Source of the DNA: Neoechinorhynchus agilis | Lineage: Eukaryota; Acanthocephala | Assembly: GCA_051530055.1 (NCBI GenBank) | Contig: CM121342.1 | Span: 13,206,001-13,270,000, forward strand | DNA length: 64,000 nt | Direction of reading: 5' to 3' | Shown here: positions 50,280-61,355 of the stretch, piece after piece | Layout: each line of letters begins with the position of its first letter | Position numbering within the stretch: the stretch's first letter is position 1 | The notes under the pieces: generated by a model | Database searches by the model: none | Told to the model about the DNA's origin: nothing | What the model saw: only the letters and a program-made list of their open reading frames with translations | Program-made: the position numbers and the translations under genes

Positions 50280-51850
50280 TGTGGTTTCAACCTTTGACAT
50301 TCTCAAACTGGGCTCTTCGCTGCATCATTCCCGAACTTATCGACCCTCTTACCCACATTATAAACCACAGCTTTTTGTATGGCATCTACCAAAATGTTTC
50401 AAAACTCGCCTTCTTTAACTTCTCAACGACATGTTATCGCCCCTACAATTCGGTGCCTTACTTTGCATTTATGGGACGCTCCTACGTAACGTCGACAATA
50501 ATCCCTCCCACGCCACCCGTCTCATTCAACTTGATTTATCGAAAGCATTCGACTCCGTGTACCATTCAATAATTCTCCAAGCCTGCTCCGATTTTGGTCT
50601 CAACTTGTGGCAGATTCACTGGCTCGAATTTGATTTTCACAATCGCAAACAATACATTCACTGCCGTTCTACCTCTACTATCAGCCCATCCCCCACCAAA
50701 GGCGTACCTCAAAGTTCTGTCTTGTCACCACTTCTTTTTAGTATTTTCCTAAACGATCTCAAACCTCTCTCCTCTCACTCTAAACTCTTCTTATACGCCG
50801 ACCATATCACCCTCACCACCCATTCACCACCCCACCTCTCCCTCTCCTTAATCTCTAACGAAATCACACACATAAAAGATTTCTGCACCAATCACAAACT
50901 CCATCTAAATTTCTCTAAATACTTCAAAATGATCCTCTCTCCCACAACCCCATATCCTACCCGGTGCTTCCAAATGACATCCAACGAATCAACTCCCTCA
51001 GAATTCTGGGTATCCAATTTCAATCAAATTTGAAATGGGACTCGCACATCATTCTCTAGCTCAACACCTTTAAAATTTATCTCCTCAAATGCCTCAGATA
51101 TTTAGGAATCCCTTCACCCTATCTATCCAAATTTTACTTCTGCTTTATTTTACCCTCCCTCACCTGCGGCTATCCCGTCTTTTGCAACCTTTCCCAGTCT
51201 CAAATCCGTCGTCTTGAAATGTTTCTTAGAAGAGCATCTAAAATTTGCACATTTGATTTTTCCCGCTCACCCAATGCCTTGATGCTATTTTCATAAAACA
51301 ATTAAAACGCCCCTCAACCCTAACACCTCAATTTCAACCACGTATCGCCCCCCTTCCTCATGATCACAACACTCTTAATCATAATTCGTTTCATCCTCCT
51401 ATACATCGCACTTCCCTATATCTACGATCCTTTTTCCATGCTACCCAATCTTCTCGGATATCGGGACTTAAAATGAACTAGACCAACCTACAAGCGCTCC
51501 TGCAAACAATATCCGCCAATTCCCACCCGAACCAACATACCAAAAAAAAGAATATCTGTGTGTTTATGAGGACCCAAAGGTACATGGGTCTAATTTCTTT
51601 AACACAAAAAATCAATAAAACGTGTTGGAAATTATTCAATATTCGTAACGTTTAGTCAACCTGGACGCTCTATTACCCAATCTTCTGGAACACCATGACC
51701 CGAAATGAACCTGCACAAGCTCTCCCCGACGGAACCCGTAGATACCCAATAGAAAACAACCGCATTCCTTGAAAAACCTAGAACTCGAGTGTTTATGATA
51801 ACCCAAGGATACATGGTAAAATTCTTGTTAAGTAACAAATAAACGTGTTA
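50280..51850 (+). mobile_element. LINE (Jockey/CR1-like), 5'-truncated
   Basis: Reverse-transcriptase motifs: CIIPELIDPLTHIINHS (N-terminal region), LIQLDLSKAFDSV (motif A), GVPQSSVLSPLLFSIFLNDL (motif B) and LFLYADHITLTTH, where the catalytic YADD has become YADH. The C-terminal thumb region runs on to about 51290. The 3' tail follows in two partial tandem versions (51440-51650 and 51655-51850), ending near 'ataaacgtgttattataa'. Frame breaks and the altered active site show it is inactive. The endonuclease is missing. Confidence 0.88.
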
Positions 51851-51859
51851 TTATAAGTT

Positions 51860-53400
51860 ATTAAATTAATTGTTATGCGGTATCAGAACTGAGCCTGTAG
51901 GCACTTCTATCATAGAAAGTATTTGTCGCTATCTTAATTTTTTTAAGAAAACTCGTCTTAAGTATTTACTATCTAAAAACATCATATTGACGTAAGTGAA
52001 TAAAAGGTCATGCTTTCTTTTGAGAATAAAAAGGTCAATCGCAGAATGTTAACCTTTGTGTTTGGTCATCGAAATTAATTTTCTCGTTTGTCTTCGTTTG
52101 AACCTCGTCGGGTTCATATCAGCAAATGTTGGATTTCGTGACAAAAACAGCAATTTTGATAATTTTTTGCTCTTATTTACAGCTTTTTTGGATTGCATTG
52201 TCTAAAAATAATGCAGTTTGTGATTTCGAATTACGACATTCGTTTTTTCTTGAGTGGGTTGCAGCCTTTAATGTCTGATTTTGTAATAACCTTTTTCGAA
52301 TTGACTTTAACGGCTCTGATGATTCGATATAATGAAATTGGATTCCGTACGAGCGATGTTAACCCTTTATGTGACGTTTGCTTGTCTTCTAAACATTTCT
52401 GCGAGCTAATCGAACGAAAAGTAGTTACAGATCGTGTCTCAAAATGACGGATAAACCACAAATAATGTCAGGGTAGCACCATTTTGAATTTAATTTCAAC
52501 AAACGCGAGCATTTTGCATTTGTGGTATCTGGCTGGTTTGGCGATCACGATTGTGAGATGAACGATGGTAGTGTTAGCTAAAATCTTTTATTTCTTAAAA
52601 GCGATTCGATTCAATTAATGCAATATTAGTGAACGGTAGCTTGATTATACTTTCTGAGCATTGAAAGCTATGCGAAATTCGAAGTTTAAAAAGGCTGCAT
52701 TCGCATAGAAAGTGATTCTGCACTCTAAATTGCCTTTTAATTTTTAGCATACGAATTCGAAAATTTGCACATTTTCATGCCTAATTCCCTTCCATTTAAT
52801 TTCTGCAATAGGCAAAACTGCGGGTGATTCGTTTCAATGAATTTTTGGAGATATACATTCAAATCGGCTTAAATGGGCCATTGGTAATCGAAGAGCCGCT
52901 TAATAGGATCAAATTCTAAAGAACCGAGACAAATGTACTTACATAAGCGTAATACAGTCAAATCCGGTTAATCTGACCAGGATGGTATTAGTAACAAAAC
53001 TATCGCGTCCTGATGTGGCCCGATTAACCCCGGAATCGGATGTATTTAACGCAAATTGTAAATGATCTATGAACAAAACGGTACTTACCAAAGAATTGAG
53101 CCAAACTTGCAAACCATTACTTCCAGATACTTAGAGTGAAAGGATGTTTAGTGTAGCTTGCTTAAAGGAGAACGTTTTAAAGCCACATATCCGAAGTTTC
53201 TAATGCTGGAATTAATAATCATTAAAAAAATCGCTGTGAATTGTGCACAATGTTGCTCTTTTTCCCTGAACTGCAGCGCCTTATCATTCACGCTGAATAC
53301 TTAATGTCACTTCAAGTTACAGACATGACAGACCACTTGCATGTCTCTTGGTCGTGGATTTCCTTCAGAATGACGGACTGTCTTACTGTTTCATTAAAAC
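51860..53400. other. Gene-poor, with small repeat traces
   Basis: No gene is convincing; 52193-52447 is open on both strands. At 52095-52122 (minus) a CTGATA...GAGGTTC..AAACG block repeats the hammerhead-like motif of the inverted-repeat family. At about 52957-53043 'cagtcaaatccggttaat' and 'attaaccccgga' form imperfect inverted ends flanked by TA, resembling a pogo/Tigger-type MITE. Confidence 0.4.
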
Positions 53401-53406
53401 GACTTT

Positions 53407-53414
53407 TATATAAG
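53407..53414 (+). promoter_or_regulatory. TATA-like box before LRR gene
   Basis: TATATAAG lies 20 bp before the first ATG (53434) of the large LRR gene. If transcription began the usual 28-32 bp downstream, the next ATG at 53446 would be the true start. Confidence 0.4.
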
Positions 53415-53433
53415 ACTGCTGGTGAGTGTTTCA

Positions 53434-55467
53434 ATGCACATCCCTATGATCGTTTTGCTATTACTTGGAACGATGTCTGCGTCACTTGAAGGATACATGG
53501 AAAACCATTTTCCGCCTCCCGGTTTATTTCTTGATGTTGTTTATAATACGTCTAAAGCGGATATTGCCAATAAAGAAGTCAAGCCTCAGATTTTAAAATG
53601 TTCACTTTTGTATCAAGACGAAGGCTACGCAGCTGCTATTTCATGTGCAAAGGGATCTTCTGGTTTACCTTTGCCAATTGTTTTCTGGATATTAAGCCGA
53701 AACTATCAAATTGAAAGAGTCGTTGCTCATAATTTGGACATATCCAAGTTACCCAACAATTTGAGAAATCTTTTTCCTAACCTAAGTGATCTTGTTTTGA
53801 AGAACACGAAAAAAAAGGATACACCTAGCTCTTTGACTTCTTCAATGATGTCGAAATTTAAGCATTTAAAACGTCTTACTTTGCAAGGTTTCGGTATAAG
53901 GAAGATTTCTTCAAAGGCGTTCGATGGTTTCCGAAACTTAACTCATCTCATTCTCAGTGGAAATGAAATATCATTCTTCGGATTTAAATCGTACAAATAT
54001 TTGACGGAGTTGGAGTACTTAGATCTTGCAAACAACAGCCTTACAGACAACTGCATAAAATTGATGGAACGGTTTCCTAAACTAAAGTACCTTGACTTGT
54101 CTCGCAATTTTTTGAAGCGCTTCGAGCCTTCAAATGATAGCGCATTTTTGGCAAGTATAAGCAATATAAAACTCGTGGATACCCCACTAGAATCCCTGAA
54201 GCTAGAGACACTAGCTAAAGCCTATAACTTACAATCGCTGGAATTTTCATTTATAAACAATTGGGAGGATTTATTTCGAGGAAATTTTAGTTTACGCAAA
54301 CTGGGAAAGCTCGTGATGCATGGAGGAATCGCGAAGTGTTTTAATCCAGCCGGTCTGCGGTATGTAACGCCTGGAATCAATTATTTTGGTATTGTGGATT
54401 CAGGTCTTGTAGAGGTTCCGCATAGAACAGAGCTTACACATGAATCGTTTCACCATTTAAACCTAAGAGGAAACCGGCTGACCTTTGTGGGTGCTTATTC
54501 TCTATTACATTATAACTATTTAAAGGTTCTTGATTTGTCGTTCAATCGAATTGAAAGATTGGGAGAAGACACGTTTCTATGTATGTGCCAATTATCTTTT
54601 CTTGATCTCAGTGGAAACTTTCTCCGAGATTTACCACACAATCTGCTACACCACAATCTATATCTACAATCATTGTTAGTGGCTCAAAACAACTTTATGG
54701 GTATACGAAGTGACCACTATTTCTGGAAATATGACGAGTCCCTCGATCTAATCGATTTGTCCAGGAACAGAATTGCTTATTTGTATTTGCCAGCGCACGG
54801 AAAAGGAAACGTATGGCAGTGTAGAGTAAAAGATAATCCACTCTCAAGGATTTTGGTCAATGCTTCTCGGAGTGAGGATGCGCTATCAATACTGACTTCA
54901 TATAGACACCAAATCCCGGAACCAACAAGAAAAGCTGCTAATCTTCCTGATCTCGATCCCCTTGCCCGCAATTCAACGGTTACATCCTTGGCCGCAAAGA
55001 AGATTCAAACGATTAGAGATATTGGCAAGTATCCTGATTTTGTGGCAAAAACGAGTTCGCTGGATTTAAGTTTCAATGAAATCTCTTTTATATTCCAGCT
55101 TGACTTTTTGTCACTTTATGAACTTGAGTTTCTTTGCTTACGTAATAACAAGATTCAACGGATTCAGGAATATGCGTTTGATTGGGCTCCTCTGATAAAA
55201 GTTCTTGATCTTGGGAACAATCAGTTAGAGCAGCTTTATGTTCAAGGTATGTTTGCTAGTCTTGAGCAATTGCTGTACCTTAGTCTTGAAAATAACAATC
55301 TCCATTTTGTCCATTCTAATGCTCTAGCTTCTATGAAAAAACTTCTCGTCCTCGACATCTCTAACAATCCTATCCGACAATTCGATGCTAAGTTGATGAG
55401 TGCTATGAAATCCATTGCAGAAGTTCGTGTGGATGGAACAGCCATTGAGGTGGTCCTGGACTTTTAA
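53434..55467 (+). CDS. Secreted leucine-rich-repeat protein, intronless
   Basis: One uninterrupted 677-codon frame. A signal peptide (MIVLLLLGTMSA; starts at 53434 or 53446) is followed by a Cys-containing N-terminal region. Some 18 or more LRRs follow in two blocks, for example LTHLILSGNEI, LEYLDLANNSL, LKYLDLSRNFLKRF, LKVLDLSFNRIERL, LDLIDLSRNRIAYL, LEFLCLRNNKIQRI and LLVLDISNNPIRQF. Between the blocks lies a non-LRR insert around residues 480-535, with VKDNPLSRIL and a Pro/Arg-rich linker. No transmembrane helix or GPI-type tail ends the protein (VDGTAIEVVLDF), so it is probably extracellular. The lack of introns contrasts with the neighbours and may mean a retrocopy origin. Function unknown; adhesion or matrix roles are typical of the fold. 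Confidence 0.88.
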   Translation: MHIPMIVLLLLGTMSASLEGYMENHFPPPGLFLDVVYNTSKADIANKEVKPQILKCSLLYQDEGYAAAISCAKGSSGLPLPIVFWILSRNYQIERVVAHNLDISKLPNNLRNLFPNLSDLVLKNTKKKDTPSSLTSSMMSKFKHLKRLTLQGFGIRKISSKAFDGFRNLTHLILSGNEISFFGFKSYKYLTELEYLDLANNSLTDNCIKLMERFPKLKYLDLSRNFLKRFEPSNDSAFLASISNIKLVDTPLESLKLETLAKAYNLQSLEFSFINNWEDLFRGNFSLRKLGKLVMHGGIAKCFNPAGLRYVTPGINYFGIVDSGLVEVPHRTELTHESFHHLNLRGNRLTFVGAYSLLHYNYLKVLDLSFNRIERLGEDTFLCMCQLSFLDLSGNFLRDLPHNLLHHNLYLQSLLVAQNNFMGIRSDHYFWKYDESLDLIDLSRNRIAYLYLPAHGKGNVWQCRVKDNPLSRILVNASRSEDALSILTSYRHQIPEPTRKAANLPDLDPLARNSTVTSLAAKKIQTIRDIGKYPDFVAKTSSLDLSFNEISFIFQLDFLSLYELEFLCLRNNKIQRIQEYAFDWAPLIKVLDLGNNQLEQLYVQGMFASLEQLLYLSLENNNLHFVHSNALASMKKLLVLDISNNPIRQFDAKLMSAMKSIAEVRVDGTAIEVVLDF

Positions 55468-55595
55468 AAGAAACGAAGATGGGAACGGATCGAAGCAGAT
55501 TTTTAAGAATTGAACAGTTTGATGCGCCGATTTTTTTACTAAACGACTTAAAATGCATTTTAACGTACGAAAATCCCTTATCTCAAAAGCAAAAT

Positions 55596-55805
55596 GTTGA
55601 TATGTGAGATTCCTTGGTATATGATTAGAATTATTGTTTAGGTCTTCACCCGATTAATAATTTTTTATTAAAAACGTTTCGAACCTTGTCGGGTTCATCA
55701 TCAGTTTTGTTGTTTATTAAACGACAGGTCGTAACAAACTGTTGATCCGACGAGGATAAAAAATTATTTTCGTGGTGAAGACCTAAGTAATACTTCCAAT
55801 CTCGA
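55596..55805. mobile_element. Inverted-repeat element, hammerhead-like family
   Basis: Left arm 'attattgtttaggtcttcac' and right arm '..gtggtgaagacctaagtaat' are inverted. Inner parts read AAAACGTTTCGAACC and GAGGATAAAAAATTATTTTC. On the minus strand 55675-55704 gives CTGATGA, a GAACC/GGTTC stem with a CGACAA-type loop, then GAAACG. It lies 130 bp after the LRR gene stop. Non-coding. Confidence 0.75.
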
Positions 55806-56029
55806 TTCTGATATCAATGGCATGAAACTAGCATGTTGACACGAAAAGTACCCACCTCTTTAATATGCGAAAAAATTAAATTTGCGCAAAGTTTTCGATT
55901 TGTACATGCCCATAATGCGCAACTACGAGAAATCTTGTGTTTTATCCTTATGAAAATATTTTTATTAGACATTTACAGGCTTCCTCCTATCACAAATTGC
56001 AGCATTTCGATATTGGTTATATAATAACA

Positions 56030-57345
56030 CGTTTATTGTTAAAAAATACAAAGAAGGAGGACCCATGTACCCTTGGGTCTTCATAAGCATTCGAGTTCAC
56101 AGTTATTCCAACAAACGCGTATCCGTTGGGATACCAATATCCAGTCGAGCGATGTCCGTGCGGGTGGTAATATCTGGTCGGAAGGATGTCCATCCGGGTG
56201 GGACTATCCAGTTGGTGAATGTTCGTTCGGGTGAGAATGTGTCCGTTCGTTTGAGGATATCCGGTCGGGTTCGATGGTCCGTTCTGGTGGGAATTGGTGG
56301 TTATTGTTTGCAGGAGCGCATATAAGGTGAATTCCCAGCTTCGTTGATTACTTGCAACTCCACCGGAGCCCGAATAACCACAAAGGTCAATCTCCCAGCC
56401 CTTTCACATTCAATACTCTCTTTTTCCCGAATCAAGTAAATAATTATCGCTATACCCGTACTCAAAAACCAACCGTAGCTTATCCATACAACGTCTCAAC
56501 TCTAAACTCATTTCTATTATTGCCAATCACTCATTCCAACTCAAATTTTTGATTCGCTCCCATACTTCTCTCTTTGGGATAATCAATCGTTCTATATCGG
56601 CATCCTGTAACGATTCCTCCCTTACTCCACCACCCTCAACGAAAATCGCAACCCCAATCTCATTCACTTCCGTCCCAGGTCTTCCGAAATCCAAAATTCC
56701 TTTCTCCGCCGTTTTCTACTCCAATATCCGTAGCCTCCTTTCTAAACTAGATGAAATTTCACCCATTTCATCTACCTCAAAAGCTGACGTAGTCATCTTA
56801 ACAGAAACTTGGCTTACCCCCTTCAACAGCGATTCAGCCATCCTTTCTGGGTACTCTTCCTTACATACATACCGCGATGACCGTCCAAGAGGGGGGGATT
56901 CAATTTACGTACTGCAATCGCTACCATACTCTTTATCTCTCACAGCTCTCTACAAAACCCCGATCTAAAATTCATCGCAGTCCATTTCATAGCTCCTCTG
57001 AGAAACGGTCTTAGAGAATTAACCATTGCTGGCGTCTATGGTCCTCCGGCCTCTCGTCATAGTCCTCTTTGCTCCAAATTGACTCTATGATGGAGCTCAT
57101 AAACTCCATAAATTCACACCATTTCTTAATTGCAGGGGACTTCAATAATCTATTTCCTTTTCTCCCCTTCTCCGAGTTGCGTCAACTTATTGGCTTTCCG
57201 ACTCGTCTTGACGCTCACCTTGACAAAGTGTTCACAAATATCGACGCCTACTCATCCGCATCTCAACTCCTTCCCCCCCGCGAACTCTAACCACTCTTCT
57301 GCAATTATCACCCCTCCACCCCACCTCAGAGTATGAAATCTCCCC
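56030..57345. mobile_element. LINE copy with inverted 5' part
   Basis: 56030-56330 is the family's 3' tail on the minus strand. Directly attached (56350-57340), but on the plus strand, is the 5' part: a low-complexity N-terminal frame, then the apurinic-endonuclease-like domain. That domain shows FYSNIRSLLSKLDEI, DVVILTETWLTPFNSDSAIL, the HTYRDDRPRGG segment, and later HHFLIAGDFN and GFPTRLDAHLDKVFTN. The order of antisense 5' part followed by sense 3' tail is what twin priming during target-primed reverse transcription produces. Frames are broken and the RT is missing. Confidence 0.75.
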
Positions 57346-57347
57346 GT

Positions 57348-57842
57348 TTACACATCTGAGATAAACGTGATCATCACATCCAAAATTTTATAAAATTTCT
57401 CAACCCTAATACCCGCACAGGGTAAAATAAAGCTGAAGTAAAATTTGTAGAGATCGGGTGAAGGGATTCCTAAATGACAGAGGTGTTTGAAGAGATAAAA
57501 TTTAAAGGTGTTGAGCTTGAGGGAGAGAATGATGTGCGAGTCACATTTCGAATTTGATTTAATTTGGTGCGCAGAATTCTTAGGCTCAGGGGATGATGTG
57601 GGGTTGTGGGAGAGAGAGGGGATAATTTCGAAGCATTTAGAGAAATTTAGATGGAGTTTGTGATTGGTGCCGAAATCTTTTATGTGTGTGATTTCGTTAG
57701 AGATTAAGGAGAGGGAGAAGTGGGGTGGTGAATAGGTGACGAAGGTGATATCGTCGGCGTATAAGAAAAGTTTAGAGTGAAGGGAGAGAGGTTTGGAGTC
57801 GTTTATGAAGATATTAAAGAGAAGTATTGACAGCACAGCACC
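57348..57842 (-). mobile_element. LINE reverse-transcriptase fragment
   Basis: The minus frame gives SQGAVLSILLFNIFINDSKP, LFLYADDITFVTYSPPHFSL and LISNEITHIKDFGTNHKLHL. It is the same family as the LINE at 50.3 kb, but here the YADD catalytic motif is intact. It begins abruptly at the Penelope-like element and ends abruptly at the inverted endonuclease piece, so it is a captured internal fragment. Confidence 0.85.
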
Positions 57843-57844
57843 TT

Positions 57845-59597
57845 GGCTTAAAAGTCTCTTGATGATTTGGGATTGCCGAAGAATGCTCAAATCGAATGCA
57901 AGCTTGCTTATGTTGCGAGACCCTCTTCTTAATGCCCTGCATCGTTTGTCCGATGTAGACTTTATCACACTGTTCACAGTGCATTCTGTATATCCCATGC
58001 ATCGGCTCAGTTTTACTCTTCCTCTTGAATATGCATCTGAGGGCGATTCCTTTATTGTTATAGAGACGAGTTCCAGCCTTCTTACTCATAATGGAGTAGA
58101 TCATTTGATTTGTTTCATCATCAATGAAGTTCACTTTTCAAAACATATAGGCTCTGCGGGCGATTTTTGGTAGTGGTTGTTGTGTGGATGGTACTTCCTG
58201 CTTTTGATTCCGCGGTCTATAATCCATTTGGGATATCCCCTCATTTTTAGCTCCTGGACTATCTTCTCCCTTTCTTTACTCCACCCCAATCGAGTTCAAC
58301 TTGTAAAAATAGATACTAAGGCGATGATTGTTAAACATGGCATAAGATTCCTAAAAACATGTAGAGATGAAAGCCTAATTCCTAAGTGTGCCATAATCAA
58401 GTCCAGTATCATCGGGTTCCAGGGTTCTCAATTGCAGAAGTTCTTCTCTAAGAAATTGATCTTATTTGGGATTCATGAAATGAGGAACCGCATGGATAAG
58501 CTTAGAAGACGGTCGGATTTACTTTGGGAATTGATGTTACGCACCTTGCAAGGTAAAGACAGCATAGGAGTCAATGAGTATGTCAATTTACGAGTATCAA
58601 TCGAGGAACATCATACAGCCACGAGCCACTTATGAAAGCTGGAACAATTAAGACCGAAAACATGGGAAGAGCGCGGCTACTTCGTAAATAAATCAAAACA
58701 CACCTTCTCCTCAAGGCAACTGAATTTGCTGAACAAGGGACCCGACTATATTATTAAGAATAAGATTCGATCGACTAAAATCCGATGTGATACAGAGCTG
58801 CTCATAAACTCACATCCAGATCTGATGAGTTCAATTGTGGCCTATGACAGGAAAGCTCGTAGTCGGAACGTTCGCATGAAGAATGTGGCATCAATAATGA
58901 TTTGCAAGTCTGACAAAGGACGCGCTTTAGTAGCTGTGGACATGGAAGATTATCAAAAGGGGGCTATGGATCTTCTTAACTCGGACAAATTCGGGAGGCT
59001 GGCGAAAGATCCCACGCGTAGCAGAGAAATTAAATTTAACGGTTTCCTAAGGAACTTGTTGAACCGGTCTCTGATCAGTCTTCAATTTTACAACGTGACG
59101 CGATCATCATCGGCTAAGTGTGCGTTTCTGTATCTCCTTCCGAAGATTCACAAGCCAATCATGCAGTACCGTCCAATTATAGCCAGTTACATGTCGTTCA
59201 ACCATCGTCTATCCAAAAGGATTAATGTTTTATTAAGATCGATAGTAGCAACTTCCGCCCCGCACATCAAGGATGGACCTACGTTTGCGATTGAGATCAG
59301 GAAAATAAACGTTAAGCTCCACAGAATGTTTACGGCCGATGTTAATGCTCTTTTCACCAATGTCCCGTTGACCAAAACGATCGAACTATCGGTTGATTTA
59401 CTGTCGAAGAATTGCAGTGAACCACGTTTGGACCGTGGTACGTGGTATTCCCTAATTCAATGGTGCACGAGTATGACTGCCTTTGAATTCGAGGGTTCTT
59501 TTTACGATTAAAAAGATGGTGTAGCCATGGGATCTCCACTAGCTCCGACCTTGTGCGACATTTACATGCGGGATTGGGAGTCCACTGAGCATTAGCA
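57845..59597. mobile_element. Penelope-like element with inverted 5' part
   Basis: 58285 down to 57845 (minus) encodes the C-terminal part. REKIVQELKMRGYPKWIIDR is followed by a GIY-YIG nuclease with its Cys residues (GIYRMHCEQCDKVYIGQTMQ, then IKKRVSQHKQA). 58285-59597 (plus) encodes the N-terminal and RT part: MICKSDKGRALVAVDMEDY, FLYLLPKIHKP, YRPIIASYMSFNHRLSKRIN, TADVNALFTNVP and GVAMGSPLAPTLCDIYM. The RT palm motif C, which should link the two halves, is absent. Two or more stops interrupt the RT frame. The antisense-5'/sense-3' layout again matches twin priming. The family is GIY-YIG-bearing, so endonuclease-positive. Confidence 0.88.
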
Positions 59598-59599
59598 GA

Positions 59600-61005
59600 C
59601 TCCACTATGCTCACTAACCCTACCAAAAATGCACCTATAACAATAACAACGGACGCCTCCGATCACGCTGTCGAGGATGTTCTCCAACATAGGATCTCGG
59701 GTCGAAAGCCGGAGAAAAATTACAGCACATTTGATCAAGAACTGCTGGTGATTTACCTTGCAATCAGACGTTTTCGCTATGCTGTGAAAGGACAACTGTT
59801 AACAGTATTCACTGATCACCAGCCACTAACTTTCGCGGTGGCCAGTCTCGGATCCATGGTCAGCCCGGGAACAAAGGCATTTAGGCTATATCTCGGAGCT
59901 TACCATGAACATAGACCATGTAAGTGGACGCAGCAATCAAGTGGCCGATAAACTTTCGAGAGCATACTGGCTAGCGTTGCTAAAGGTATCTCTTTTGAGG
60001 CGGTGTCGCAAGCACAGCAACAAGATCCGGAAACACAGGCCTTACGAACAGCTAAAACAGGATTGTGTTTCCTAGATGTTCCAATCGGTCATGGAGAGTC
60101 AATGCATCTGTATGATGTTTCTACAGGACGACAAAGATCAATAGTGCCAGCTCCGTGGCGTCGACGTGTTTTTGATGCAGTTCACGAACTCTCCAACCCA
60201 GGCATAAGGGCTACCCGCAAGTTAGTCGCAAACAAATTCGTGTGTCACGGTCTCGCGAAAGTTATGAGCAATTTGGCTAAAATTTGTGATCCAGCGCCAC
60301 ATTAAAGAAGCCCCACTCGTGAAGTTGGATGTACCGCCCGAACGATTCGACCACATATACGTCCCCCGTCTCAAGGATTCACCCACCTGCTAACGACAAT
60401 GGAACGATTCACTCGGTGGCCAAAGCCATCCCGCTCATAAATACCGACTCGCTTTCATGCTCTCAAGCTTTAATCAGCAACTAGATTCCGCGTTTTGTGG
60501 TCCCGAGTTACATAACCTCTGACCGTGGAGCCCAATTCATTTCGTAAATATGGTCTGGTATGTGTCGGAGCTATTCGGCACCAAGCTATATCACGCGACA
60601 GCCTATCATCCGCAGGCCAACGGGATCATCAAGAGGATGCATATACACTAGGAAGTAGCCAATCCGCAAAAGCACTTCCAAATTCTTCGCCACAGGATCC
60701 GTTCATTGGTACCATTGCCAACTTCCAGGCATGGGAATGTATCGGTATACGTTCCTAAGATCTTGACCGACGTCAAGTAGGTTTTTTTAAGATGTGAACA
60801 ACTTGGAGGTCCTCTTCTGTCGCCGCACAAGGGACCTTATAAAGTAGTCGAAACGAACCATAAATGTTTCAAAATGGATTACGGCGATCGCGCCGAAACA
60901 GTCTCAATGGACAAACTCAAACCTGCCCACGTGGTGGATCCATTTTCGTTGGTCGAAATTGAGAAGCCACGCAAACGCGGAAAAACACGGAAATTGACCT
61001 GAGAA
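59600..61005 (+). mobile_element. Ty3/Gypsy LTR retrotransposon fragment (broken fossil)
   Basis: A partial pol region: RNase H domain (ITITTDASDHAVEDVLQ, then FTDHQPLTF), a zinc-binding integrase N-terminus (about 60130-60300), traces of the integrase core (AYHPQANGIIKRMH) and an integrase C-terminal end. No gag, protease or complete reverse transcriptase and no LTRs were found. It is clearly dead, with about half a dozen breaks, and looks old. It joins directly to the Penelope-like element on its left. Confidence 0.85.
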
Positions 61006-61089
61006 AGCCTCTGGAGGGAGCAGTGTAGTAAAAAAGAGTTGGTGGAGCGAAAAAAGGAAAATCGGTTTTCGTCGATTACACATACAAAT

Positions 61090-61265
61090 TAAAATTGTGG
61101 TGAAGATACTCCCGGTTAAAAGAACTTTATTGTCAGGAAATATTTCGAAAGACGAAGCCTAGCTTGATCAGGCATTATTTCGCAAATTAGTTTGTTGCGT
61201 AAAGCCCTCGCAAAATATTTCGTAACAATAAAATAAGTTTTAGCCGGGAGTATATTCACCACAAT
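61090..61265. mobile_element. Short inverted-repeat element, second family
   Basis: Left end 'gtggtgaagatactcccggt' and right end 'gccgggagtatattcaccac' are inverted repeats. Inner parts repeat 'aaaatatttcg' and 'gcgtaaagccctcgc' words. On the minus strand 61141-61171 reads CTGATCA, an AAGC/GCTT stem, then TTTCGAAA, a degenerate version of the hammerhead-like motif. A partial copy is at 43.50 kb. Non-coding; lies just beyond the EGCase 3' end. Confidence 0.75.
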
Positions 61266-61355
61266 TTTAACTTGATAATCTCTAGAGATTTTCTTTATAT
61301 GATTAAATACATAAAAATATACGAAGTTACAGTACGCTAACAAGTAAGACACACC

